A stretch of DNA of 64,000 bases, from the NCBI GenBank assembly GCA_028023455.1, contig JAQFVV010000056.1:2792001-2856000 (forward strand). Reading direction: 5' to 3'. Positions 44,741 to 58,243 of this stretch are shown here, piece after piece. Below the pieces are notes generated by a model. The model made no database searches, was not told the origin of the DNA, and saw nothing but the letters and a program-made list of their open reading frames with translations. The position numbers and the translations under genes are program-made. The DNA comes from Epiperipatus broadwayi (lineage: Eukaryota > Onychophora > Udeonychophora > Euonychophora > Peripatidae). The first letter of the stretch is position 1; every line of letters begins with the position of its first letter.

Positions 44741-47135
44741 ATCTTAAAAAACTTATTGAACTCCTTCCAACTAAGATCTTTGATTAAGTCTATCTGTAAA
44801 TTTTCATGTAATAAACCTTATACAATTGAATTGCTAGTCATCATTATTCCCCATGTGGTCCCACAGTGTAATTGAAGATTCATGGCATGTCTGGATGAAT
44901 GATGGAACTTTGAATTGTGTAGATTATCTTTCTTTTAATTAAGCTCATTCATCTCAAATTATGTAAAAAATCAATTCAAGTAAAGTGTCCCCAATTGGAG
45001 TCTTGGGAAACATTTGCTAATAATAATATGTTAGGTACTCCAAACCACTGAATGAAAGACGGTGCCTAATGGGTACTCCAGGACTGCTGAGTGATGGAAT
45101 GTAGTCACAGCAGACCTGGAGGGACAAAACAACTTTATCTTTTGTATTGTAAACATTACCTTATGTTATGTATGTAGAATATTGGTTGAACATTAATAAC
45201 CTAGGTACACTCATACTGAAATGATTTGTGACCCAGATGCCATGGAGTCAGATGGAAGTCCCTGTGGGTCCGGACATATAATATATTTGTATAACTTCAT
45301 TTGGGTCGTATTGTTTGGTCCATGTGTATTTAAATTATGATTTAATCAGGATAAGCAATGTAAAATTTACCTGGAAAATCTGTTTGAAATCTTGTAATAT
45401 GGTGGTTAGTTTGAGTGGATAGGGATCTCTGGATGGATGGAATGAAAATATCTTTCATGATGGGTATTCCCCAAGCAGATAGATGAAGCCATTATAGTTG
45501 GAAATTGTTAACTTACAAGGTAAGTTACCTAACCTCTTGACTGTTGGTGATGAAGCACAAATAAATGTCTTTTGAAACATAATGTACATGAGTAGAGCTT
45601 GGAACAAAATATAGCATATATCATGACTCTACTGTAGTTTTGATAATTATTACTATAGATTGTTTTAAGTGGTAATAAAGAAAGTTGGATTAAAAAGGTT
45701 GCATTAGTCAATTGAATAAAATCAATAACTGCAATCAAAAATCCATCACAGTATACATTTCTTAATCTTTATGGAAAAGTTTTTACTAAGCAAATAATTT
45801 AGACAAAAATTTATTTATTTTTAGACATTTTTTTTTTGATATTCATGATTCTTACATTGTACATAAAGTTTATTCTGCCTCAACATTGACTTGTGTTGTA
45901 TTTAAAGAAATGGAATGCTCAGAGTGATTTGGTGCTGTGAGTAACATGTCAACAATTTCATGAATCAGTTTTAATCGAGAGATAAAAGGAAATCTCAGTT
46001 TCTTTAATTGAATAAAATGGACATACTCGACCTATCATATTAGTGCATGAATATTATTTTGCCTTCTGAGTAATTGATCCTACAATTACTTACTTAAGGA
46101 TTTATTAAATTTAAGAGCCAAAATTTTTACATCAAGAATATTTTCCACATAACAAGGTGAATCAACCTGAAAAATTTATTTCTCTTAAAAGTCTAAAAAA
46201 AAGCCTATAACTTTAATAGTACACAGTGAGTTAATGCAATCTCATCACTCATAATATCATTTACAAGTATTAATTAAACTTCTAAAATGCTTTGTTAATG
46301 GGTAAATTTGTATTTTTAATTAATTGTGAAAAGAAAAAAATTAAAGTAATTCATCTTTTTTTTTTATCTTTAAAATATAAGATAACAGGTTTATAACATT
46401 AATTTATAAACACATCATCTAGATCTGTTGTTATATTTTTGCTATGTTAAAGTAATTAGATTTTGAATATTAATTGAAAAATAAGCAATTAACAGATTAA
46501 TGGGCTAATTCCCTTGGGGGGGATTTTTTTTTTTTATAATTTAAGACGGTTGTTCAATTTTTGGGTTTTTTTTTTTTTTTTTTGGGGTGTGTTTAAGAGG
46601 GAGGGGAGGGGAAATGCTAACCTATTTAATGTTATTTTGTAAGTGAAGTCTATTTGTTAAGTTTGAAAACATTACTGTGTTTACATGATTTTCTAAATTC
46701 AATATTTTTAAAGATTATGCATAGAAAATTGTTTTTAATAATGTTATTTTTATTTTAGTTTTTATTATTATTTTTATAATAACATTTTGGATATATAAAA
46801 GGAAATGTATCAATAGCATTAGTAGTATCAAAAAATAAAAGCATAGATTATAATGGGAAAAATCACTACCTATGGAGGGTGAATGAGCAGGTTAATACTA
46901 ATGCTCACCATTCTTATAAACAATTCTGCACTGATAATCAGTTAAGAGATCTTTAGAATTATTTATCTGGCTTTTCTATGTAACTTAAGATTATTTACCG
47001 ATATGTCACTTTAAACTTAAAAAAATCTCAGATAGGGTGCACACTGCTACTATTTAACAAGAAGTTATCAAAACAGACTTCATGAGAACTGATAACTATT
47101 TGCCCATTAAATATTTATCAAACAAGTCTAAAATA
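44741..47135. other. Non-coding stretch
   Basis: The first ~700 bp are less AT-rich and may be the LINE 3' end. A purine/pyrimidine homopolymer-rich patch lies at 46510-46620. Nothing else identified. Confidence 0.45.
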
Positions 47136-47387
47136 CCAATGGGTTGTGGTTACAAGAAGAAACTAATAATACAAACTGACTGTCATTGTCAAATTTGTTC
47201 CAGAAAGAAATGTGAACAAACCACAATAAAACCCAACCAACAGCTATTTTAGTTAATGAAAAAACTTATTTTGCCACAGGGAGATTGTCAATTAATAGAA
47301 ATTGATATTTTCCTGGCATCATCAATGTCAAAGATTATTTCTATTAACATGGGTAAAATCTCATTATTTCTCTTCTTTATTAGATAA
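47136..47387 (+). pseudogene. Integrase fragment of an LTR retroelement
   Basis: Frame with DCHCQICSRKK, a stop, then LPQGDCQLIEIDIF. The C-x-x-C followed by K and, about 30 residues on, 'P...~q.i.iDi' is the passage from the integrase zinc-binding domain to the first catalytic Asp. One in-frame TAG; no more of the core is recognisable. Identification is by motif only. Confidence 0.42.
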
Positions 47388-49717
47388 CAATCCATGCAAA
47401 ATATTTAATTTAACACACACACACACACATACATATATATATATAATGCTAAAGATATTTAATTATGCCCTCTACAGATGTTTTCCAATGTTTCTATAGA
47501 AAGCATAGAAAAATAGCATTAGTATAATTACATATTAGTGCGGGATTTAGTTATATATGTAACGTTATTTTCCAATAAATTTTAGGTAAGAAAAAAGTGC
47601 TTTTAAATGACTTATCAGTAATATTTAATAATTTTGTAATTATAATTTATGTAGCAAATTTTGATTAGTAATGTAATAATTTATAAAACTTTACATGTAA
47701 TTACATTCATATTGGTCTTACTTATTTAATAAATTTTGCACTGTATCTCCAATCGATCTGTACTAGCACTTGATTAATAAAATAACACATACTGCAGAAT
47801 TTCATCATTATAAATTTTTTTAGTTGAGAGAAAGAAAAATAGTATGCATGGAAACTTGATTAATTTTATGATTTCTTTTATGTATCTTCTGTAAATAAAA
47901 AAGCTTATATTTTAATATATTACTAGTGACTCAATATTTCTTCTCTATATATAGAATATGTAACAGCGTGATCATAGTATAATTTAGTCTCATCATACAC
48001 TGCTGGATTCGGAAAAACTCTTGAAAGAAAAAGGTCATGGATCTGAAAACAATCAAATTCAGGGAACTAGAATTTGTGAATACTCAGGTGTAAGTCATTT
48101 TAATTTTGTAGAGATTTGCAACCAAAACTATGATACAGCCAACCCAAATTTATCATTATGATATATATATTATCTGATTCGGCTATACATTAAATTATGT
48201 TATACATTAAAAATGTGTAGTTCTATTTAAAAAAAAAAACAAAAAAAAAAAATGTGGGGAAGGAGAGATTTTGCATATAAATTTTAAATTCTTGGTAGAA
48301 CCCTAAACTAAAATGTAATTTTTTGTTTTACAGTCCTAAAAGATTGAAATAATGCTATTTGCTTAAAATGAATCTGAACTCAATTTAAAATAAATTTAAA
48401 AACAATCGAAAGAGTAAACATTTACAATATTAGTTTAAAAGATTTAGGTAAATATGTTTGATTCAATTATTATTTAATTATATTAATAATTGTAATAGAT
48501 TCCATAATTTTATGTTTATATTACATACGTATGCGCCCATGTGTGTGCTCATATTTCATTCTTATAAAAGATTCCAAATATTATTTTATTGTAAAACTAA
48601 TTCAAAAATCTTTTTGGTTTGGAGATTGTTAATCTTTCATTAACTGTGTAAATAGATTTGTAGTGCATTTTACTTATAAAAAAATGCGAATGAAAAGAAA
48701 GCAAACGTTAGTTAGTAAAAAAAGATAGCGTATAGACTAATAGGTAGAAAAACCTAAGGTTGGTTAAAAAAAATTTTTTTTATAGAAATATAAAATAATT
48801 ATTGTATCTTTAACATCAAAAGACTCTTTAAAATCAATTTAAATCTGTTATTAAATATATCATTGTTGATGGAAAATAAAAATAAAAGCATATAAGGATT
48901 AAGCAATGTACCTAGCTTAATTCCCGGAAGAGATTTTTCTTGACTTGTTTGACGGAAACTTGTGATATAACATGTCAAGATTACGAAACATATACTTTTT
49001 ATTATTTGAAACATATGAAAGTATGAATATCATATTGACTCAGAATCATTAATAAGCAGCCAAGTAAAAGTTTTAAAATTATTTTTTTACAGATTTTCTT
49101 CCCACGCTTACAATAATTTGTTATAGTAAACCATAAACTTTCTGTTTTTATTAAACTAAAAAAATATATTCTTTTAGCAAAATCACATTTAAATTATTTT
49201 GATTCAGTGAACAACAACAACGCATAACAGTCAAAAGAAAAGGTTTCATCTTTATTCGGCTGTAAAAATTAAATTAATCTATGCTATGATAAAATTTTAA
49301 ATGATACATAAGAATATTAGTTCTAAAAAAAATATTATCGTTCTCAAAATTGTTTACCCATTACAATTTTTGTTCTTTATAATACATGAAATAGTTTAAA
49401 GAACTGGTAAATCAAATGTCAATAAGTCTTTTAAAGTTTAAATGAAAATGTAATTCTATAAAATAAGAAGAGTTTCAATTGTTGTTATATCTAAGTTCTA
49501 AGTAAAGAAAGAATTGTTAACAACCTGCAAAGAGAAAATATTAAAAATATATCCAAATATACTTCATTAAAATTGAACGAAGGTCATTATTTACTAGTGC
49601 AGTATTGAATAAAATGTATAAAACTTACCTGTAAATTAACAGTGAATTTAATATTTATATAATGAAAATAAGAAGCTTTGTTAGGCATATCTAGATATCG
49701 GTTATGCTTAATTGTAG
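47388..49717. other. AT-rich intergenic stretch
   Basis: Short (CA)n(TA)n at 47414-47444; A-runs near 48230-48252. No genes seen. Confidence 0.5.
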
Positions 49718-50930
49718 TTTTTTTTTTTTTTATTAAGGAAAAAAAACACAGGTGACTGATCACCTGTTACATGATGTTACAAGATAAAACAATTATTGAC
49801 CAGGTTTACAAAGTACATACGCTCAATAATAAATATATCCACAAAAGGGTTGTACAATTTTACTTAATGTGTATCTATACATGGAGGAGCACAGATGTGC
49901 ACTGCCCAACAACAATCCATAAAGGGGGCACAGCAGCTCATCAGAGCAGAAAAGGCACTGAAAACTTTGACCCTGTACCCTCCCAGAAGGTTTTCCAGGT
50001 AGCAGCAATAATTGTCAACTGCCAGCACCCATAAACCAGATCCCCAATGACTGCCATCATCAACTCCTGTGGAAGAAATGAGGAGTGCAGACCCATGCCC
50101 TCAAATATTACAACAAAACTTTATTACTGTTACAAAAATGATATTTCTAGCTGGAGTGTCTAGCATCCAGTTTGTCAGATGAATTTGTCTGTGGTTATGA
50201 TCTTGATAAAAGAATTGTTCGGTTTTATTCCTTAAATTTCTCAATCCTTATTAAAAGTTATTCATTAAGTGACTTTGTTAAAACAGTTGATTTTTCATCT
50301 TCCTCATCCGTTAAATCCAATATATTATCATAAGCCTCTTGCATAACGTTATTTACCCCATACTTTGATTGTAATGCCTCTTCATACTTAAATTCTTGGT
50401 TATTAACATTAAATAATTTGTTTGATTTACTTCTCTCATTAGTTTCAAATTTAGATTTTATAGATTTGTTCTTATTAATCTGATTTGCTTTTAGATAATG
50501 TTTTCAATTTTAAACTTTTATTAATCGGTTTCACTTTTTAGATAACGTTGTTTTCAATTTTAAACTTTTGAAGCCTTCAACAACATTCACTTTCTCTTTC
50601 CTTTGTGATATTTTGGTTGACATATAGTCCAAATCATCTGAGGTGTTTTCTTTGTTAACTGGATTCTCTTCTTCCATCAGTTGTTTATTTATACTGGTTT
50701 TCTTGACTCATATTCCCCCTTTATTCTGCACTTGATTTGATATGTTCTCTCCATTTTTGTTTTCACAACGATGTCAGTTAAACCCTTGTTGCTGTTAGGA
50801 AACTAAAAGTTTTCTTCATTTTTATAATAACACTTAAAGGTAATGAGTTTACCCTCAGTTTAGCTTCAAAATATTACAGTGAAGCTTCGTTATCCTTTTT
50901 TAATTCCACCTAATATAGGGGACCTGAAAC
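49718..50930 (-). pseudogene. Decayed coding segment with 3' tail and poly(A)
   Basis: Minus strand. Coding pieces run from about 50930 to a stop at 50260-50258 in shifting frames: MKKTFSF near 50820, MEEENPVNKENTSDDLDY near 50680-50630, FKSLKLKTTLSKK near 50575-50535 (this block is partly repeated next to itself), then KSKFETNERSKSNKLFNVNN and a very acidic end (LDLTDEEDEKS). It is lysine-, asparagine- and serine-rich; I do not recognise the protein. About 520 bp of less AT-rich 3' sequence follow, closing with a 16-bp palindrome (aggtgactgatcacct) and an A14 tail with AATAAA. It is either a processed retrocopy of a host gene or ORF1 plus tail of a LINE. Confidence 0.45.
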
Positions 50931-53179
50931 TAACATTGTATTCCTAGAGCCACTAGGTGCAATTATTAACAAAAATATATCTTTAAAGATCAAATAAAAT
51001 AGAGATCATATTAAACTTTATTTTATCAAACTATGACAAATGATAAAAATGAATGATGATTGACAGAGAAAAATTTAAACAAATATAATATTATTTTACG
51101 TTATTATTGATTTTATCAGAATTCTTTATTTATAGTGATAAATTTGATTCCCAAAGAAGATGAAAATGCATTTATTGTATTTAGATAATTGAATTTAGGC
51201 AATTAAGAGAATAGTATTTTATTTTTTAACAAATAAATACATAATTGAGTATAAACGGGATCCTTGTAAAATACGTTCTAATTAGTTTTATTTTTATTAA
51301 AAAAATGTACATTAAAAATCTTTTAATATTATAAGATACTTTAAATAAAAAAGAAAATATAAATCCAAGAATAATGATTAAGTAAGTTACAATATTAATA
51401 TTTACAAAGCTGTATTAACAAAGTTCAAAGTATCATTGAAAAATTTAAAGAGTGGTTTATATCTTTTCATAAGCAAAGTTCAGCTGAAGTATATGCCATG
51501 ATAAAAGTATTAATTTAGATAACAATCACGTGATATTTATAAAATATGTTCATACATAATTTGTGTTTAACTATAACATCTTCAGCATAAAAACAACAAT
51601 AAGGGGAAATGGTAATATTTAGCTAAAATAAATAATAGAAAATTTATATGTGAGGATGTTACTCATAAAATTAATAAATATTCAAGCAGAAGTGGTATGT
51701 CCATAAGTGATAAAAAATATTCATAAAATATTCCACACATTATGAAGACACAGTACAATGCTTGGTAAACATATTACCAAGTTTAATTAGTGTAAACTTT
51801 TTTTTAGATTTGATCTAAATGTAAAATGAAAGATTTGGGAGATGATTCAGTTATCTGAGGTATTCGTAGTATTAACATGCTATAATAAAAAGCAGCTGAC
51901 AATACTATTTCTAGATATATCTTCGACCTTTGCAGCTGATATCAATACATAATATTTTATGAATATTTTGAAATGGATGGTAAGAAAAAAAAATCTTTAA
52001 GAATATTATTAAAAACCCAGTAAGAGGTTTATTAAACATCCTATTTTATTTAAATCCAGAAAAATATTAACAGGATCGAGTATTTTTGATTGTAGGTAAA
52101 TATAAATTACTTATCAAATAAAAGATAAACATAATTCAATATGTTATGACAATAAAACCAATAAGCAGCAACTTTATTTTATCTTATCATAGGCTATTTT
52201 AGAATTCTTATTTTCAATTACCACTATGCATCATGCCTATGGGTTAATGTAATGCTCACCTGCTTATTAACTACATAAGCATATCCACACATCATCTCAA
52301 CATAATACATATAAGCAAAATCAAAATAAATGTTTCATCTATTTTTATTGGTTTAGAATGATCTAGTAAAATGTCTAAATAAATGAGAAAACTATTTTTC
52401 TATAATAGACTTCAGGAATCCATTAATTAAAATTAAAACACTAATGTTTTTAAATAGGTTTTGTTTTATAATTTTTTTATGTTAAATGTTTGTTTAATCA
52501 TTACCATTACAATTAGTTAAAAATTTAAATAAATATTTTAATAAATAAAAATATTGTTTTGGTGTTTATTTTGAATTAGAATTTAGGTTTCTTGTTCAAC
52601 TGGTAGATTTGGTTGGACCAGTAAAAAGTAACTACTGATTTTGAGAAGAAGATAGAAAATAGTAATTGAGTCATGTATAAGAAAATATAGGCTTTACACA
52701 TTCTAAGAGGTAAGGTATTTCGTTGTTGTTTATTTATGTTATGAATAATATTATTTAAGATATCAGCTTTTTGATTAATAAAATGAAGTATTTTTTTTAA
52801 AAAGAGCAAACAAGCAGTAAGACAGATTTAATAAAAACTTGATTGAAGAGTGACTTCAGCAACTTAAGAATTCTATTGTATTAATAGAAATAAAAGGCTT
52901 TTTAACTTTTCAGCTCAAGTTTAGAATATATAATATCATTATATTACAGAATTAAGTCAATAAAAGTTCATATTAATTGCATATAATATAGTAATACAAA
53001 TAATGTATTTATAGGCAACTAGTTTATTTATTTTTTGTAAACAAGAATAGTCATATACATTCTTTGTCAATTGTATAAATAATTTATATTCCTTTCTTCA
53101 GTCCTTGTAGTTATCATGCTTTTCATCACTTCTCTCTCATCTCTATTTCACATACATGTAAAAAAGAATGGATGAATAC
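50931..53179. other. AT-rich intergenic stretch
   Basis: No supported gene or repeat family. Confidence 0.5.
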
Positions 53180-53288
<109 letters not shown>

Positions 53289-53442
53289 CTAACATAGACC
53301 AATTTCCTAGGGAACTTCAACTAAATGGGATAATACAATAAGAGAAGCATCTGTTGCATTAATACATATTTTGAAAGATGCATTTTTGGTAAGACTTAAA
53401 TTAATTGAAAAAGAAATTATACATTTTGGTAGTTGTAATTTA

Positions 53443-56095
53443 ATGAATATAGATGAACAGAAGGAATTACAGGAATGGGTTTTTTCGAGAGAGAAGTTAT
53501 TGGTGAAGGAATTTCATAATAAAATGTATCATTGGTTCAAAGTTATGGGTAATGAGCCAAGATTTGAATTAGTTACTAATCAGTCACAAACACTAATTAA
53601 TTGTATGACTTCTGATAATCATACTGTGTCGGATATTTCTACATCGGATATGATTCCAATTGATACTGATCAATCATTTATATCATCTTCACATTCATTA
53701 GATTGTGCTGAAATGTTACCATCTGTTCTTAATAGTGATGCTGGTTTAGCATTGGTTCATAGAGTTACAGATTCTTCTGAATGCACTAACAATATTTTAG
53801 TTTCTGGAAATACAAATACTAATAAATCTAACTCAAATATTTATAGCAATGACTTTTTATGTTTAGCTAATAAGGAAAACAATGTGATTAATCTAACTAA
53901 CATTAATCTTAGTGAGGTAGAATGTTCACTGTTAAATAAAGGTTTATCTTTTTGCCCTACAGTTCAGTCATTTTATCAAAAAAATGAATTTAAAATTCAT
54001 CAGGATTTAGATAATTTTTCAAGAAGACTTAGATTAAGAGAATTTTTTGGAAACCAAGAATGTGATACTATTGGGAAATTACGATCTGATTGGACACCAC
54101 CACATCAAAGGAATGTGTTATTAGATACGTACATTGATAATGTATATCAGGATATTATTAATGAAATTAGACTTAAACAACATAGTAAGTATAAGAGTAA
54201 TTTAACATTGAGAGAGATGAATGCATTACGCAGTTTAGTGAAAAGACAGGATATTATTATAAAACCAGCTGACAAAGGTAGATCAATAGTAATTATGAAT
54301 AAAGATGATTATGTTAAAAAAGCTCTGGAGCTTTTAGATGATAAAATTTTTGATGAGCCTATTTCACTAACCACTATTAATTCATTATTCAAGGGTATAC
54401 TTTTTAGTTTAAAAGATATGAGAGCTAGGGGTCTTATAAATAATAATGTATATAACTTTTTAGTACCAACCAAAATTCATCCTAGTAGTTTTTATATTTT
54501 GCCAAAGATTCATAAACCTGGTTGTCCAGGCAGATCTATTGTAGCTAGTATTGGTAGTCCTACAGAAAATATTTCAGCATATGTTGATAATATTATTAAA
54601 TTTATTCCACCATCATTTAATTCTTATGTTAAAGATACTACTCATTTTCTTTGTGTGTTAGAAAATATTAAATCTGAATTACCAGTTGATTGTTTTTTGG
54701 TTACTTTGGATATTGTATTATTATACACAAATATACCTCATGATGATGGAATTGAGGCTATTAAATGTGCTTTACAAGATAGAGAGTATGATCATGGTCT
54801 TATTACTACTATGGTTGAATTAATATATTTGGTTTTAAGAAATATTTTTTTTACTTTTGATTCTAGATACTATTTACAGAAACAAGGTACTGCTGTGGGT
54901 ATAAAGATGGCATCAAGTTATGCAAATATTTTTATGTCAAAACTAGAATCCTCTATACTTGATAATGCTAAGCTGAAACCTCACACTTGGCTTAGATATA
55001 TAGATGACATTTTCATGATATGGCCACATAGTGAAGTTGAACTTCATAATTTTTTAAGTTATTTAAATAATTTTAATAAAAATATTAATTTCACAATGAA
55101 TTTTTCAAAATCAATTGCTCATTTTCTTGATGTTGAAGTTATTTACACTAATAGAGTTCTTACTACTACTGTATATAGGAAACCAACTGATAATAACCAC
55201 TATCTACATTTTTATAGTAACCATCCTAAACATTTAAAGGCTAATATTCCTTATAGTCAATTTTTAAGGATGAAGAGGATTTGTAATGATGAGAAATTTC
55301 TTCAACAAAATAATAGTATTTTATATAATAGATTGCTCAATATGAGGTATCCTAAGACATTGTTGGATAATGCAGTAAGGAGATCTTCTTTAATTGATAG
55401 AAAGAAACTTCTTTTATCTGAAAAGAGTAAAAAACAATTAGATGTTCCACCATTGGTTCTTACTTTTAATAGAGATTTACCTAATATTAACCGGATATTG
55501 GCGAAACATTTTAACATATTACAGTCCACAGATTATTTAAAATCTATTTTTTCTGATCCACCTAAGGTTGTATATCGAAAACATAGATCACTTAGAGATA
55601 TACTTGTCAAAACAAATTTTATTAGTAGTTCTGTACTGGTAAAAGGGTGTTCTCCATGTGAGGATAAAAGATGTTTTACATGTAAACATATTGTTGTGAC
55701 AAAAGTGGTCTTTAGTACTAAGAATCATAATTTTAAATGGTATATTCCTAATTATGTTACATGTAAAAGTGTTAATTTGATATATTTGATAGAGTGTAGT
55801 AGATGTTTAAACCAGTATATAGGTGAGTCAGCAAATAGTTTACATGTCAGAATGACTAATCATAGATTTGACATTTTTCATAAGAATAAAGATAGACCGG
55901 TTTCAAAACACTTTAACTTACCGAATCATTCAATTGATGATTCAAAAGTAGTGATTCTTCAGGAAGGTTTTTCTTCTACAAGGGAGAGGAAACAAAAGGA
56001 GAGTTTTTTTTATTTTTAAATTCAAGACCTTAGAACCACATGGATTGAATTTAAACACTGGAACTATTACATCTCTGGGTTACCTGGTCTCCTAA
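53443..56095 (+). CDS. Penelope-like reverse transcriptase with GIY-YIG endonuclease
   Basis: The frame is open from 53311, but its first ATG is at 53443, and the 5' end may be truncated. Counting residues from codon 53371: an N-terminal region, then YILPKIHKPGCPGRSIVAS, the 'LPKIHK' block diagnostic of PLEs; first catalytic Asp in TLDIVLLYTNIPH (D447); YIDD box at 543-546; CX2CX4CX2C at 760-771; then GIY-YIG with IY (804-805), YIG (816-818), R827 and H831. RT copies the RNA; the nuclease nicks the target. In frame the ORF stops at 56019 right after a T8 run (56004-56011). Dropping one T opens a frame to 56095 with the expected 'FKTLEPHGLNLN' end, so the last ~30 residues are lost by a one-base frameshift, real or a sequencing error. 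Confidence 0.9.
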
Positions 56096-56602
56096 ATGAT
56101 TTCTATATGTGAGTTTTTTATGTGAAAATTTTCTTATATGAGGTTTTTTATGTAAAGATTGGTTATGTGGATGTTTAATATCTGTGTTTAATTGGTATAT
56201 AGATAAATAATTAGTTATTATAAATTATTGTACTTTGCACTAACTATAATTTTTGATTAAAATGTATAAGTATTTTAGTTTTTAATGAATATTAATGTGA
56301 GCACAGCTATTTTTTGTATGTGAGCATAGTCTAATTTTTGTATGTATGCACATATGTATATTTTAATTTTTAATTTTGGATTTTTTATTTTTATATTTAT
56401 TTTATTTTAATTTAAATAGAATTTAAGCTTGATTAGGAGGAATGTAGTTTTTTTTCTTTTTTTGTTTGAATTTTGTCATTGATTGGGTAGATATTCTGTG
56501 TTAGATTTTGTGACCAATCAGGGGGGTTTTGTTAAAATTTTTAATCTTTTACCAAATCTGTAATTTTTGATTATCGCCATTTTACTGTGTATTTTTTTCT
56601 TT

Positions 56603-56642
56603 CTGATGAAAACCAGTTCTCTGGTTGAAATATAATATTATT
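56603..56642 (+). ncRNA. Hammerhead-like motif of the PLE
   Basis: CUGAUGA at 56603-56609, stem II AACCAG-UUCU-CUGGUU (6 perfect pairs), GAAA at 56627-56630, then an AU palindrome (AUAAUAUUAU) that could act as stem III. The sequence before the core (UUUCUUU) does not pair well with what follows, so stem I is missing or degenerate. It lies 508 bp after the repaired PLE stop, matching the 525 bp seen in the foldback PLE. Confidence 0.6.
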
Positions 56643-56670
56643 TATTGGATTTATAAGTCTTTTTTTTGTT

Positions 56671-56685
56671 TATATATATATATAT
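56671..56685. repeat. Short (TA)n between PLE and next element
   Basis: Fifteen bases of TA. The PLE ends and the next hammerhead element begins here. Confidence 0.8.
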
Positions 56686-58118
56686 GATCACTAGATGGAG
56701 CTTTACCAATAGCCCACTATCAAGCTTTAGTTTACATAAACACTGAGAGAGATAGAATTCAATATCTTTTTCAAATTGTCTCCAACCTTTAACACTTTCC
56801 TGGATCATTTTTATTATTGGACAAGTGAAGTAAAACTCTGAAACTTTTAATTGGTTTAATTGGTCAAGTGACAAACTCTTTGATAGAAATATTTTCATCT
56901 TTTAATATATATTAATTTTAGTTTCGTTTTCAAAAAGTATATTAATTATTTGTAATGTTAGGAAAGTAAACAAAAGTTATTTCAAAAATATATTTGTATT
57001 TTATAGAAATATTCAAAAGTGGAAAAATCAAAGAAAACATTAGGAGCAAATTAGAAGCAATGTAAATGTCATTTAAATCTCTCCCAGATTTGCTGTTACG
57101 AATTTTTTAAGAATTTTTTAGGAAAAATCTTAAAGTTTTTCTCAAAATAATTATACTTTCAGCATATTATTAAAAAATACACCAAAAATACATTATAATG
57201 CCAGAAAAATATTCTAAAACAATCTTTGTTTGAAAATCAAATAAACAGCTTGGAGCAATCTAACCTCTTGACAAGATGTCAAAAATTGCTGCTACGGCTG
57301 GTTTCTTTTTCAATTTACAATCATGTAAAGTATACAATTTTTTAATAAAACCTTACTACTTTTGTAAAATAACTATATTTTTATTAGAAATATTAGATTT
57401 TATGAAAATTATTTATAATATGCATGAAAAATAAAAAAAACACTGTAAAACATATATTTCATTTTCAGCGGTGAAAAAATATTTATCAAAATTATCAGCC
57501 AATAAGAATTGAGAATAAATTGAGAATAGACTGAGAATAGATTATCCAACCAATCAGAACTGGCCTTCTTCTTTTGTAAATTTTAAATACTCCTAGTATT
57601 GATTTTTTACTTGTAAAATAATTCAAGAGAGGTCAGCATCTTACAGGCCTTGCTCTAAGCTCAAAATCAAATGTAATTTTATCATTGTAGCTTATAAAAT
57701 GGCTGAGTTAGAGCAATCTAAAGGTGACAATGCAAATTCGCGTTTCGGGCTAGGAAAGTGTTAAACCATGGTTTCAAGCCCATATAGCTATCTAGTTTGT
57801 TTGACTGGATTTGAAGATATTTACGTATCTGAAAAGTTCATGCTTTCAAGCTGATAGAAACGTGTTTCATAAATGCTGTATTGCAGAGTTGGTGTTTAGA
57901 TCTAGTTTCTAGTCTTCATACCCTTTGCTGACATGAGCCAACTAGCTCAAAACCATGGTTTAATGGTTGGAGACAATTTGAAAGAGATATTGAATTCTAT
58001 CTCTCTCAGCGTTTATGTAAACAAAGCTTGATAGTGGGCTATTGGTAAAGCTCCATCTAGTGATCATAAAATGCAAGCTATGAGCAAGTTACAAAATTTA
58101 TAACTTGTTTTGTTTATC
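56686..58118. mobile_element. Inverted-repeat hammerhead element in (TA)n
   Basis: Terminal inverted arms of about 105 bp: gatcactagatggagcttta at 56686 and its complement ending near 58068. The plus-oriented right half (57750-58118) is homologous to the family B unit at 4291 and to family C, including a degenerate ribozyme at 57928. It ends in (TA)n at 58119. The central part (56900-57650) has no ORF. Confidence 0.68.
57928..57975 (+). ncRNA. Degenerate hammerhead
   Basis: CUGACAU in place of CUGAUGA, stem II GAGC/GCUC perfect, AAAAC in place of GAAAC, palindromic stem III ACCAUGGU. The helices outlive the core, so it is a dead copy. Confidence 0.5.
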
Positions 58119-58130
58119 ATATATATATAC

Positions 58131-58243
58131 CAGATGATAACATCCAAAGCTTACATAAAATGTAGAATCTACAATCTGCCATATGAGTGATCTTGGTGAC
58201 AGATTGTAGATTCTATGGTTTATGTAAGCTTTGGCTGTTATCT
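58131..58243. repeat. Hairpin-forming inverted repeat
   Basis: Arms of about 45 bp: agataac..ccaaagcttac..gtagattctacaatctg and its complement, with a ~20-bp loop. Next to (TA)n. Probably a miniature foldback element. Confidence 0.65.
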
